From the NCBI RefSeq assembly GCF_021631985.1, contig NZ_CP070225.1:10478001-10542000 (forward strand): a stretch of 64,000 nt of DNA, written 5' to 3'. The notes below the pieces were generated by a model. That model was not told the DNA's origin, did no database searches, and was given only the letters and a program-made list of their open reading frames with translations. The stretch's first letter is position 1, and every line of letters begins with the position of its first letter. The position numbers and the translations under genes are program-made. Positions 54,736 to 62,711 of this stretch are shown here, piece after piece. The DNA comes from Sandaracinus amylolyticus (lineage in GTDB: Bacteria; Myxococcota_A; Polyangia; Polyangiales; Sandaracinaceae).

Positions 54736-54761
54736 GGGCAGGTCGACACTGACCCCTCGCC

Positions 54762-55604
54762 ATGAGTGAAGTCAAGCATCGTCTCCGCGTCGGGCCGGAT
54801 CTGCTCGCGGCGATGCTCGTCGTCGTTCCGTCCTCACTGCTCGTCGCGATCTGGCTCGCGCCGCGCGCCGCGATTCCCGCGGAAATTCCCCCGCTCTCGC
54901 TCGACGCCGCCGAGGCACGCGCGTCGATCGCGCAGGAGCATCGCGTCGCCGCGCATGCCCCGACCGACGACGATGCGCGACGCCGTCGCGAGCTCTACGA
55001 AGCGCAGAACCTCGCGTCGATCCACGGTGAGCCCGCGGAGCGCGGCGAGGCGCGGCGCGCCGAGCTGCGCGAGGTGCTCGATCGGATGATCGACGCGCAC
55101 GGCGAGGCCGTGGTCGAGGTGGTCCGCGCCGAGGACGTCGAGCGCATGATCCCTGCGCTCGCGGGCGAGGGTGACGACACCTCGCGCGCCGCGCTGCTCG
55201 GCGACTTCCGCGAGGCGCTCGAGCGATGGGGCGCGATCGCCGGCGAGCGTCGCGTCGCGCCCGACCTCGTGGTGCGCGCGCTCTACGCCGCGCGCTGGAA
55301 CGCGGTGCACGGGCGACCGCTCACCGAGGGCCTCGACGAGGTCCGACTGCGCGCGTACCACGGCTGGCTCGCGCTCCACGGTGACGCGGCCGACGAGAAC
55401 CTCCGCCTCGCCGCGCTCGACGCCTACGAGCGCGCGGGCGGCGCGAACGCCGACGAAGCGCGCGGCGTGCTCGCGTGGCGCGCCGGCGACGCCGAGGCCG
55501 CAGCCCTCGCGTTCACCCGCGGCCACGAGCGAACCGGCGACCTCCGCCTGCGCAACCACGCCCTCGCCGCCGCGATGCGCGCCGCGGGTCCGGGCGACCC
55601 CTGA
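54762..55604 (+). CDS. Membrane-anchored helical protein, hypothetical
   Basis: A 280-residue protein with one N-terminal membrane segment (LLAAMLVVVPSSLLVAIWLA) and a long helical exterior part rich in Ala, Arg and Glu (DDDARRRRELYEAQNLAS, ARRAELREVLDRMIDAHG). The C-terminal 100 residues show a TPR-like rhythm (LAALDAYERAGG, DAEAAALAFTRGHE). No enzyme motif. Divergent from the PilZ gene by 26 bp, so they share a promoter region. Function unknown. Confidence 0.65.
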   Translation: MSEVKHRLRVGPDLLAAMLVVVPSSLLVAIWLAPRAAIPAEIPPLSLDAAEARASIAQEHRVAAHAPTDDDARRRRELYEAQNLASIHGEPAERGEARRAELREVLDRMIDAHGEAVVEVVRAEDVERMIPALAGEGDDTSRAALLGDFREALERWGAIAGERRVAPDLVVRALYAARWNAVHGRPLTEGLDEVRLRAYHGWLALHGDAADENLRLAALDAYERAGGANADEARGVLAWRAGDAEAAALAFTRGHERTGDLRLRNHALAAAMRAAGPGDP

Positions 55605-55726
55605 GCGAGTGTCAAAACGGCTCGCCGACGCAGGGCCCTCTGTCCGCGTGCGCGGCACGCTCCCGTAGGCCCCTCCGCCAGCGAGCACTCCAGGTGGACC
55701 GAGCCGCCTTGCACGTCGTCGACCTC

Positions 55727-55756
55727 GGGACATTCTTCGCGCTTTGCGCGTAGACT
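55727..55756 (+). promoter_or_regulatory. Possible promoter of the phosphatidylserine synthase gene
   Basis: GGGACA and TAGACT, 18 bp apart, match four of six bases of each consensus hexamer for the housekeeping sigma factor and lie 40 bp before the start codon. This is the least GC-rich stretch in the 190-bp gap. Weak, from pattern alone. Confidence 0.35.
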
Positions 55757-55795
55757 GGGCGGCGTTTCGTGCGTGACGGGAAGCAGGGGAGGGCC

Positions 55796-56635
55796 ATGCG
55801 TTTCGATCTGAGGAAGACGCTCTTCATCCTCCCGAACCTCTTCACGCTCTCCAGTATCTTCTGCGGCTTCTACGCGATCGTCGCGTGCACCACCGCGAAC
55901 GGAGCGGGCGAGACCAGCGCCGAGGACTTCTATCGCGCGGCGCTGCTGATCGTGTTCGCGATGTTCTTCGACGTGATCGACGGTCGTGTCGCGCGCCTGA
56001 CCAAGACGCAGAGCGCGTTCGGCGTGCAGATCGACTCGCTCGCCGACGTCGTCTCGTTCGGCATCGCGCCCGCGATCCTCGTCTACCGCTGGTCGCTCCA
56101 CACGCTCGGCGTCGGCGGGCTCATCGCGAGCTTCGCGTACGTGGCGTGCGGCGCCATCCGGCTCGCGCGCTTCAACGTGATGGCGACCAGCCCGAGCGGC
56201 GCGCCGAAGAAGCCGGGCAAGTACATCATGGGCCTGCCGATCCCCGGCGCGGCGGGCGCGCTGGTGTCGATCATCGTCGCGAACTTCGCGGTGACCGGCT
56301 CGCTGCAGAGCGCGCCCGAGGTGATGCTCGGCGTGGTGATCGCGCTCTCGTTCTTCATGGTGAGCACGGTCCCGTTCCGCTCGTTCAAGGACATCAAGCT
56401 CGGCTGGCGCAGCGTGATCTTCGTCGGGCTCACGATCGCGTCGAGCGCGGTGATCGCAGCGACGTACCACCCCTCGTTCGCGCTGGTGTGGCTCATCGTG
56501 GGCTACGTCGCGATCGCGGTGCTCGAGGCCGTGCTCGAGATCTCGCGCAAGGCGGCGCGCCTCGCGGGACGTCGGGGACAGTCGCCGGCGACGGTCGAGC
56601 CCGCCGAAGAGAAGCAGCGCCCCAGCGTTCCGTGA
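55796..56635 (+). CDS. pssA: CDP-diacylglycerol-serine O-phosphatidyltransferase
   Basis: A 279-residue membrane enzyme that joins CDP-diacylglycerol and L-serine to phosphatidylserine, the precursor of phosphatidylethanolamine. The CDP-alcohol phosphotransferase signature DxxDGxxARxxxxxxxxGxxxDxxxD is complete, beginning FFDVIDGRVARL and ending IDSLAD. Eight or so membrane segments follow. I chose the ATG at 55796, preceded by GGGGAGGG; an upstream GTG at 55769 would add nine residues. The motif and the N-terminal ILPNLFTLSSIFCGF are as in Gram-positive-type (subclass II) enzymes. Followed by a coupled lipoprotein gene. No psd gene in the window. Confidence 0.93.
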   Translation: MRFDLRKTLFILPNLFTLSSIFCGFYAIVACTTANGAGETSAEDFYRAALLIVFAMFFDVIDGRVARLTKTQSAFGVQIDSLADVVSFGIAPAILVYRWSLHTLGVGGLIASFAYVACGAIRLARFNVMATSPSGAPKKPGKYIMGLPIPGAAGALVSIIVANFAVTGSLQSAPEVMLGVVIALSFFMVSTVPFRSFKDIKLGWRSVIFVGLTIASSAVIAATYHPSFALVWLIVGYVAIAVLEAVLEISRKAARLAGRRGQSPATVEPAEEKQRPSVP

Positions 56636-57147
56636 TGATGCGAAGGTGGGCGGTCCTGATCGCGGGCCTCGCGCTCGCGGCGTGCGGTGATGAGAGCGAG
56701 CCGGACGACCTCGCGGCGAGCTGCGACGGCGAGCGCGTGCTCGAGTGCGATCCCTACGAGTACACGGCGATCGCGAGCGCGTCGGTGACGCCCGAGCGCA
56801 TCGGGCCGCTCGATCCCACCGCGCGCGCGACGGTGCACGTCGAGCTCGAGGCGTGCGACATGCGCCCGGGCGCGGCGAGCGTGCAGCTCTTCGCGTTGAT
56901 CGCGCCGGCCGACGCGGGCGCCGACGAGGTGCGCGTGGTCGACCTCGGGCTGACGGTGCGCGACGACGGGACCAACGGCGACGAGACCGCGAACGACGGC
57001 GTGATCGACCAGACGGTCGGCAACCCGTTCGGCCGCGAGATCCCGGAGCGCAGCGACATCACGCTGCGCTTCGTCCCGGTGCTCCAGGGCTGTCAGGGCG
57101 ATCCGCTCGAGCTCGCGTACCCGACCGGGACGCGTTTCGAGATCTGA
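56635..57147 (+). CDS. Lipoprotein, hypothetical
   Basis: A 170-residue lipoprotein, MMRRWAVLIAGLALAAC with lipobox LAAC. Its start overlaps the pssA stop (TGATG). The mature part has four Cys and beta-strand-like stretches (ATVHVELEACDM, ITLRFVPVLQGCQGD), with the acidic TNGDETANDGVID in the middle, suggesting a small immunoglobulin-like or cation-binding domain. No family recognised. Its 3' end is just 1 bp before the ECF41 promoter motif. Confidence 0.68.
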   Translation: MMRRWAVLIAGLALAACGDESEPDDLAASCDGERVLECDPYEYTAIASASVTPERIGPLDPTARATVHVELEACDMRPGAASVQLFALIAPADAGADEVRVVDLGLTVRDDGTNGDETANDGVIDQTVGNPFGREIPERSDITLRFVPVLQGCQGDPLELAYPTGTRFEI

Positions 57148-57148
57148 G

Positions 57149-57174
57149 CGTCACAACCCGCCACGTCGATCGTC
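57149..57174 (+). promoter_or_regulatory. ECF41-type autoregulated promoter
   Basis: CGTCACA (57149-57155) and CGTC (57171-57174) are separated by 15 nt. Published ECF41 sigma factors use a TGTCACA -35 and a CGTC -10 about 16 nt apart, upstream of their own carboxymuconolactone-decarboxylase-like gene. Position and sequence fit this rule with one mismatch in the -35 and a 1-nt shorter spacer. It sits 26 bp before the start codon. Confidence 0.6.
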
Positions 57175-57199
57175 ATCTCCTCAGAAGGAGAGACACGAC

Positions 57200-57631
57200 A
57201 TGAGCAGCTCGAACGACATCCGCTTCGACAAGGAGATCCCCGCCGTCCTCACGGCCCTCGGCGCGGTCCACCACGCGATCGACGAGCGCCCGCTCGAGCG
57301 CAAGCTGCACCACCTCGTGGTGCTCCGCGCCTCGCAGATCAACGGCTGCGCGTTCTGCGTCCGCATGCACACCCGCGAGGCGCGCGAGGACGGCGAGACC
57401 AACGAGCGGCTCGATCGCCTCGTCGTGTGGCGGCACTCGAGCGAGTTCAGCGAGCGCGAGCGGGCTGCGCTCGCGTGGACCGAGGCGCTCACGAGGCTCG
57501 ACCACGAGACCGACTATGCGACGCTGCGCACGCAGCTGCGCGCTTCGTTCTCCGACGCCGAGATCGCGGCGCTCACCGCGACCGTCGGCATGATCAACCT
57601 CTGGAACCGGCTCCAGGTCTCGAGGCACTGA
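57200..57631 (+). CDS. Carboxymuconolactone-decarboxylase/AhpD-like protein
   Basis: A 143-residue helical protein of the CMD family. The redox or proton-relay motif is NGCAFCVRMHT, with CxxC and a following His as in AhpD-type alkylhydroperoxidases. RKLHHLVVLRASQ and WTEALTRLD are family features. AGGAG lies 8-12 nt upstream of the ATG. It is the partner gene of the next ORF, an ECF41 sigma factor, an arrangement known for this sigma group, and the start of that gene overlaps this stop (TGATG). A peroxide or organic-oxidant response is likely. Confidence 0.9.
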   Translation: MSSSNDIRFDKEIPAVLTALGAVHHAIDERPLERKLHHLVVLRASQINGCAFCVRMHTREAREDGETNERLDRLVVWRHSSEFSERERAALAWTEALTRLDHETDYATLRTQLRASFSDAEIAALTATVGMINLWNRLQVSRH

Positions 57632-58491
57632 TGACCCAGACGGCCCACGACGACGCGTTCACCGAGGCGCGCCCGATGCTGCTCGGGCTCGCGTACCGCA
57701 TCCTCGGCTCGCGCGCCGACGCCGAGGACGCGGTGCAGGACACGTACGTGAAGTGGCTCGGCGCGCACGACGTGGAGAGCCCGGGCGCGTGGCTCACCGC
57801 GACGTGCACCCGGCGCTGCATCGACATGCTGCGCGCCGCGCACCGCTCGCGCGTCGACTACGTGGGCCCCTGGCTGCCCGAGCCGCTGCACACGCCGATC
57901 GAGGAGCCGGGCGACGTGGGTCTCGCCGCGTCGCTCGGCACCGCGTTCCTGCTCGTGCTCGAGCGCCTCACGCCCAAGGAGCGCGCCGCGTACCTGCTGC
58001 ACGAGGTGTTCGACGTCTCCTACGCCGAGACCGCGCGCACCCTCGAGATCAACGAGACCGCGTGCCGCAAGCTCGTCTCGCGCGCCCGTGCCCACGTCGA
58101 TCAGGCGAAGGTCCGCCACGTCACGCCGCGCGAGCGACAGGACGAGCTGCTCGCGGCGTTCGAGGTCGCGATCACCTCGGGCGAGCTCGATCGCCTCTCC
58201 GCGCTCCTCGCCGACGACGTCGAGCTGCGCGCCGACGGCGGGGGCAAGGCCAGCGCGATCCCGAAGCCGCTCCACGGCAAGCGCGACGTGCTCGTGTTCG
58301 TCGGCAAGCTGCGCGAGTGGTGGCGCGGCTACGAGTGGGTCGCGACCGAGCTCAACGGCGGTCGGGGCGTCGTGCTGCGCATGGACGGCGCGATCACCGC
58401 CTCGCTCTCGTTCGCCTACGACGAGTCGGGCGCGGTCACGCACCTCTACATCGTGCGCAACCCCGACAAGCTCGCGGCGCTCGCGTCCTGA
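57631..58491 (+). CDS. ECF41-family RNA polymerase sigma factor with SnoaL-like C-terminus
   Basis: A 286-residue ECF sigma factor of the SigJ/ECF41 group. Sigma region 2 reads MLLGLAYRILGSRADAEDAVQDTYVKW, and region 4 includes LTPKERAAYLLHEVFDVSYAETARTL. The C-terminal extension (about 165-286) is a SnoaL/NTF2-like domain used as a built-in regulator. All three ECF41 marks are visible: WLPEP in the linker, DGGGK and NPDKL near the C-terminus. It is translated with the CMD-like gene (TGATG) and followed by an MFS gene. There is no anti-sigma gene, as expected for ECF41. Confidence 0.95.
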   Translation: MTQTAHDDAFTEARPMLLGLAYRILGSRADAEDAVQDTYVKWLGAHDVESPGAWLTATCTRRCIDMLRAAHRSRVDYVGPWLPEPLHTPIEEPGDVGLAASLGTAFLLVLERLTPKERAAYLLHEVFDVSYAETARTLEINETACRKLVSRARAHVDQAKVRHVTPRERQDELLAAFEVAITSGELDRLSALLADDVELRADGGGKASAIPKPLHGKRDVLVFVGKLREWWRGYEWVATELNGGRGVVLRMDGAITASLSFAYDESGAVTHLYIVRNPDKLAALAS

Positions 58492-58498
58492 GGCCGAC

Positions 58499-59872
58499 GT
58501 GGCGGGCTGGAGGGAGCTCTTCGCCGGCGCGGGCGCGATGCGCGCGCTCGTGCTGGTCGGCGGGGTCGCGCTGCACGCGATCGATCTCTACGTCGCGACG
58601 ACGATCCTGCCCTCGGTCGTCGCGGAGATCGGCGGGCTCGAGCGCTATGCCTGGAGCACGGCGCTCTTCGTGGTCGCGTCGATCGTCGCGTCGGCGCTCT
58701 CGGCGCGCCTGCTCGCGCGGCTCGGCGCGCGTCACGCCTACGTCGCCGCGTCGATCGTGTTCGGCGTGGGCGCGTGGATCTCCGCGAGCGCGACGTCGAT
58801 GGACGCGATGCTCGCGGGTCGCGTGGTGCAGGGGCTCGGCGGCGGGCTCCTCGTCGCGCTCCCCTACGGGATGATCCGCGCGCTCTACGACGAGCGGCTC
58901 TGGCCCCGCGCGATGGCGCTGGTCTCGGGGATGTGGGGCGTGGCGACCCTGGTGGGCCCGGCGATCGGCGGTGTGCTCGCCGAGCTCGGCGCATGGCGCG
59001 CCGCGTTCGGATCGCTGATCCCCGCGACCGCGCTCTTCGTCGTGCTCGCGCTGCGGGCGCTTCCGGGACGGATCGACGCGACCTCCGCGCCGCCGGTCGC
59101 GTGGGCCCAGCTCGCGCTCCTCGCCGCGTCGGTGCTCGCGCTCTCCGGGGCGAGCGTCGCGCGCTCGAGCGGGCTGCTCGTCGTGCTCGCCGGAGTGCTC
59201 GTGGTCGCGCTCTTCGTCGTCGAGCGACGCGCGTCGTCGCGCCTCTTCCCGCGGCTCGGCGCCCCGCTGGTGCGGCTCTACGCGGTGCTCTCGCTGCTCG
59301 CGATCACCGTCACCAGCACCGAGATCTTCGCGCCGCTCTTCCTGCAGGTGCTGCACGGGCGCTCGCCGCTGGTCGCCGGTGCGCTCGCCGCGCTCATGGC
59401 GGGCGGATGGACGCTGGGCTCGATCGCCGGCTCGAGCGCGCGCGACCCCGGCACCGTCGAGCGCGCGCTGCGAATCGCGCCGGTGATCGTGCTCGTCGCG
59501 ACGATCGCCTGCGCGTGGCTCGTGCCGGCGCGCGCCGAGGACGGCGCGCTCGTCGTGCCGATCGCCGCCGCGCTCGCGATGGTCGGAGTCGGCGTCGGCA
59601 TCGCGTGGCCCCACGTGCTCACGCGCGTGCTCCAGGTCGCGCCCGCCGACGAGCCCGAGCTCGCATCGGCGTCGATCACCACGGTGCAGCTCTTCGCGAC
59701 CGCGCTCGGCGCCGCCCTGGCCGGTCTGATCGCGAACGGCGCAGGCCTCGGCACGCCCGACGGCGTCTCCCGCGCCGCGCTCGCGCTCTTCGCGACCTTC
59801 TCGCTCGCGCCCGCGGCGTGCCTCGCGATCTACTCGACGACCGGCAGCTTGCGCACCGAGCGCGCTTCGTAG
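58499..59872 (+). CDS. MFS transporter, drug-efflux-like
   Basis: A 457-residue major-facilitator protein with about 14 membrane segments, the DHA2-type size. The motif GGLLVALPYGMIRALYDERLWPRAMALVSGMWG spans the usual loop 2-3 region, then WGVATLVGPAIGGVLAELGAWRAAF is the family's motif C (GPxxGG). The start is a GTG at 58499, 7 bp after the sigma gene, so the sigma factor probably controls it. Its 3' end overlaps ttcA by 43 bp, tail to tail. Exports an unknown small molecule. Confidence 0.88.
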   Translation: MAGWRELFAGAGAMRALVLVGGVALHAIDLYVATTILPSVVAEIGGLERYAWSTALFVVASIVASALSARLLARLGARHAYVAASIVFGVGAWISASATSMDAMLAGRVVQGLGGGLLVALPYGMIRALYDERLWPRAMALVSGMWGVATLVGPAIGGVLAELGAWRAAFGSLIPATALFVVLALRALPGRIDATSAPPVAWAQLALLAASVLALSGASVARSSGLLVVLAGVLVVALFVVERRASSRLFPRLGAPLVRLYAVLSLLAITVTSTEIFAPLFLQVLHGRSPLVAGALAALMAGGWTLGSIAGSSARDPGTVERALRIAPVIVLVATIACAWLVPARAEDGALVVPIAAALAMVGVGVGIAWPHVLTRVLQVAPADEPELASASITTVQLFATALGAALAGLIANGAGLGTPDGVSRAALALFATFSLAPAACLAIYSTTGSLRTERAS

Positions 59873-60702
59873 CGCGCCTCGCGCGGCTCGGGCGCGCGCT
59901 CCGGCCGCACGTGCGCGGGACGCGCGCTCCACGCCTCGAGCACCTCCGGATCGAGCAGGTGGGTCGGACGCACGTTGCCGAGCGCGCGCATCATCACGCT
60001 GCGCACGTCGGGGTGCTGCGCCTCGAGCTGCGCGAGCAGCGCGCTCATGCGCTCGCGCTGCAGGCCCTCCTGCGAGCCGCAGAGGTTGCACGGCAGGATC
60101 GGGAACTGCTCGAGCGCCGCGTACTCCGCGATGCGCGCCTCGTCGCAGTCGATCAGCGGGCGGATCACCCGGAAGCGGCCGTCGTCGGTCACGTAGCTCG
60201 CCGGCATCGCCTGCAGCTTGCCCGCGAAGAACAGGTTCATCAGGAACGTCTCGAGCGCGTCGTCGCGATGGTGCCCGAGCGCGATCGCGCTGCACCCGAG
60301 GCGCTCCGCGGCGCTGTAGAGGATCCCGCGCCGCAGGCGCGAGCAGACCGTGCAGTACGTCCCGCCCGGCGCAGTGCGCGAGAGCACCTCGGAGTACGTG
60401 TCCTCGCGCAGGATCTCGTAGGGCCTGCCGCGCTGCGCGAGCCACGCCTCGAGCGGCGCGCCGTCGTAGCCGGGCTGCGCCTGATCGAGGTGCACCGCGA
60501 CCAGCTCGACCGCGAAGGGCAGCCGCGGCACGAGCTTGTCGAGCAGCGTGAGCAGCGTGTAGCTGTCCTTGCCGCCGCTGATCGCGACCATCACACGCTC
60601 GGCTCCGCCCGAAGCGGACGGACGCAGCAGCTCCCAGCGCTCGCAGGTGGTCTTCAGCGTGCGATAGAGGTGCTTCTCGAGGACGCGGCGCCGCTCTTCC
60701 AT
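59830..60702 (-). CDS. ttcA: tRNA 2-thiocytidine biosynthesis protein
   Basis: A 290-residue PP-loop ATPase that thiolates cytidine 32 of some tRNAs using an iron-sulfur cluster. The ATP motif SGGKDS is at residues 42-47; the cluster Cys lie in YCTVCSRLRRG and LPCNLCGSQ; GHHRDDALETFLMNLFF is a family motif. I use the ATG at 60702; an upstream ATG at 60720 would add six residues. The usual E. coli-type length is near 310, so this is close. Divergent from the PAS kinase. Confidence 0.93.
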   Translation of the reverse strand: MEERRRVLEKHLYRTLKTTCERWELLRPSASGGAERVMVAISGGKDSYTLLTLLDKLVPRLPFAVELVAVHLDQAQPGYDGAPLEAWLAQRGRPYEILREDTYSEVLSRTAPGGTYCTVCSRLRRGILYSAAERLGCSAIALGHHRDDALETFLMNLFFAGKLQAMPASYVTDDGRFRVIRPLIDCDEARIAEYAALEQFPILPCNLCGSQEGLQRERMSALLAQLEAQHPDVRSVMMRALGNVRPTHLLDPEVLEAWSARPAHVRPERAPEPREARYEARSVRKLPVVE

Positions 60703-60767
60703 CGCGCGTCGGACTAACACTCCGAGCCCGTCGAGTCGACGGCGCCCGCGGTGCCTAGTTGCGTCCT

Positions 60768-62711
60768 GTGGCCGGCCCGATCCCCGAAGGCTCGCTCACC
60801 GCGGGTGTCGCCGCTCGGGTCTCTCCGCTCGCCGACCTGATCGCGGCGCATCGCCACGCGCTCCTCGCGTGCGGGGCCCCGCCGTCGCGGGCGGCGGGAG
60901 CGTTCGATGCGCTCGTGGACGCGCTCGTCGCGAGCCTGCGCGCGGGGGCGATCCAGGGGGTGCGCGAGTCGGTCGGGCGAATCGACGACCTCGAGGCGTT
61001 CGTGCGCGAGCACGACGCGCTGCGGGAGTGCGTCCTCGATCTCGCGTCCTCGGGCTCACCTCCGATCGCGCTCGCCGAGCTGCGCATCGCGCTCGCGTTC
61101 CTGGCCGAGCGCGTCGCGGCGGGCGTCGCGTCGTTCGTCGCTGCGCGCGCCGAGCGCGCCGAGGCGCAGACCGCGGCGATCCTCGACGTCGCGCTCGACG
61201 CGATCATCTCGATGGACGCCGCCGGCCACGTCGTCGCGTGGAACCCCGCGGCGGTGCGGATGTTCGGGTACACCCGCGACGAGGCGCTGGGCCGACCGCT
61301 CGCGGAGCTGGTGATCCCGCCGCACCTGCGCGAGGCGCACACCCGCGGGGTCGCTCGCTACGGCGCGACGCGCGAGAGCCGCATCCTCGATCGACGCCTC
61401 GAGATGCCGGCGATCCGCCGCGACGGCTCGCACCTCACGGTCGAGCTCACGATCACCTGCGTGCCGAGCGGCGGAGCTCCGTGGTTCACCGGCTACCTCC
61501 GCGACATCACCGCGCACAAGCGCGCCGAGGAGCGACAGCGCGTGCTGCTCCGCGCGTCGGAGATCCTCGCGTCGTCGCTCGAGCTGCACACGACGCTCGC
61601 CTCGCTCGTCGAGCTCGCGGTGCCGGCGATCGCGGACTGCTGCGTGGTGGAGATCCCGGGCGAGCGCGGGCACGAGGGAACGCTGCTGGTGCACCACGTC
61701 GACGACGAGCAGCGCGATCGGGCGCGCGCGCACCTCGCCGCGCGGCGCGAGCCGTCGCGCGTGCTGCGCACCGGAGAGGCCGAGCTCCATCCAGGCCTCG
61801 CGGTCGAGCTCTTGGCGGGCGACGTGGAGCTGGTCGCGCTGCACACGATCGGCGCGCGCTCGGTCATCCGCGTGCCGCTCTCCGCGCGCGGGAAGATCGT
61901 CGGCGCGCTGACGCTCGCGAGCGCGACCCGGCGCTACGCCCAGGACGACCTCGACTTCGCGCGCGAGCTCGCGGTGCGCGCCGCGCTCGCGATCGACAAC
62001 TCGAGTCTCTACGAGGCGGCGCGGCGCGCGGTGGTCGCCCGCGAGGACGTGCTCGCGATCGTCTCGCACGATCTCCGCAACCCGCTCTCCGCGATCCGCA
62101 CCAGCGCGTCGCTGCTGGTCCGCACCGCCGACCAGCACGCCGCGGGCAGGCTGATCGAGACGATCCAGCGCGCGTCGGGCCGCATGGAGCGTCTGATCCG
62201 CGACCTGCTCGATCTCGCCGCGATCCAGGCGGGGCGGCTGACGATCGTCGAGAAGCCCGAAGACCCCCGGGAGATCATCGCCGAGGCGCTCGAGCTGCAG
62301 GAGCCGCTCGCGCGCGAGAAGGAGCTGCGCCTGGTCGCCGACGTCGCGCTGGCGCCGGTCGCGGTGCGCTGCGATCGCGAGCGCGTGCTCCAGGTGTTCT
62401 CGAACCTCCTCGGCAACGCGATCAAGTTCTGCCGGCGCGGCGAGACGATCACGGTGCGCGCAGCGGTGCGCGATCGCGAGCTCGAGATCACGGTGGCCGA
62501 CACCGGCCCCGGCATCGCGCCCGCGGAGCTGCCCCACGTGTTCGATCCGTATTGGTCGGCGCGCCGCCACGCGCGCCGCGGCACCGGGCTCGGCCTCTAC
62601 ATCACCAAGGGCATCGTCGACGCCCACGGCGGCACGATCCGCGCGGACAGCACGATCGGCGTCGGCAGCTCCTTCACGTTCACCCTGCCGCTCGAGACGG
62701 TCACTCCGTGA
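60768..62711 (+). CDS. Hybrid-type sensor histidine kinase with PAS and GAF domains
   Basis: A 647-residue soluble kinase. The N-terminus (about residues 15-110) is helical and resembles the RsbRD/RsbT-co-antagonist N-terminal domain. A PAS domain follows (about 135-255: DAIISMDAAGHVVAWNPAAVRMFGY), then a GAF domain (about 265-420), then HisKA with SHDLRNPLSAIRTSASLL and HATPase with NLLGNAIKF, DTGPGIAP and GTGLGLYITKGIVDAHGG. No membrane segment, so it senses an internal signal. No receiver domain and no response regulator adjacent, so it is an orphan. The GTG at 60768 is preferred; TTG 60759 is also open. Its end overlaps the chitinase gene by 11 bp. Confidence 0.92.
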   Translation: MAGPIPEGSLTAGVAARVSPLADLIAAHRHALLACGAPPSRAAGAFDALVDALVASLRAGAIQGVRESVGRIDDLEAFVREHDALRECVLDLASSGSPPIALAELRIALAFLAERVAAGVASFVAARAERAEAQTAAILDVALDAIISMDAAGHVVAWNPAAVRMFGYTRDEALGRPLAELVIPPHLREAHTRGVARYGATRESRILDRRLEMPAIRRDGSHLTVELTITCVPSGGAPWFTGYLRDITAHKRAEERQRVLLRASEILASSLELHTTLASLVELAVPAIADCCVVEIPGERGHEGTLLVHHVDDEQRDRARAHLAARREPSRVLRTGEAELHPGLAVELLAGDVELVALHTIGARSVIRVPLSARGKIVGALTLASATRRYAQDDLDFARELAVRAALAIDNSSLYEAARRAVVAREDVLAIVSHDLRNPLSAIRTSASLLVRTADQHAAGRLIETIQRASGRMERLIRDLLDLAAIQAGRLTIVEKPEDPREIIAEALELQEPLAREKELRLVADVALAPVAVRCDRERVLQVFSNLLGNAIKFCRRGETITVRAAVRDRELEITVADTGPGIAPAELPHVFDPYWSARRHARRGTGLGLYITKGIVDAHGGTIRADSTIGVGSSFTFTLPLETVTP

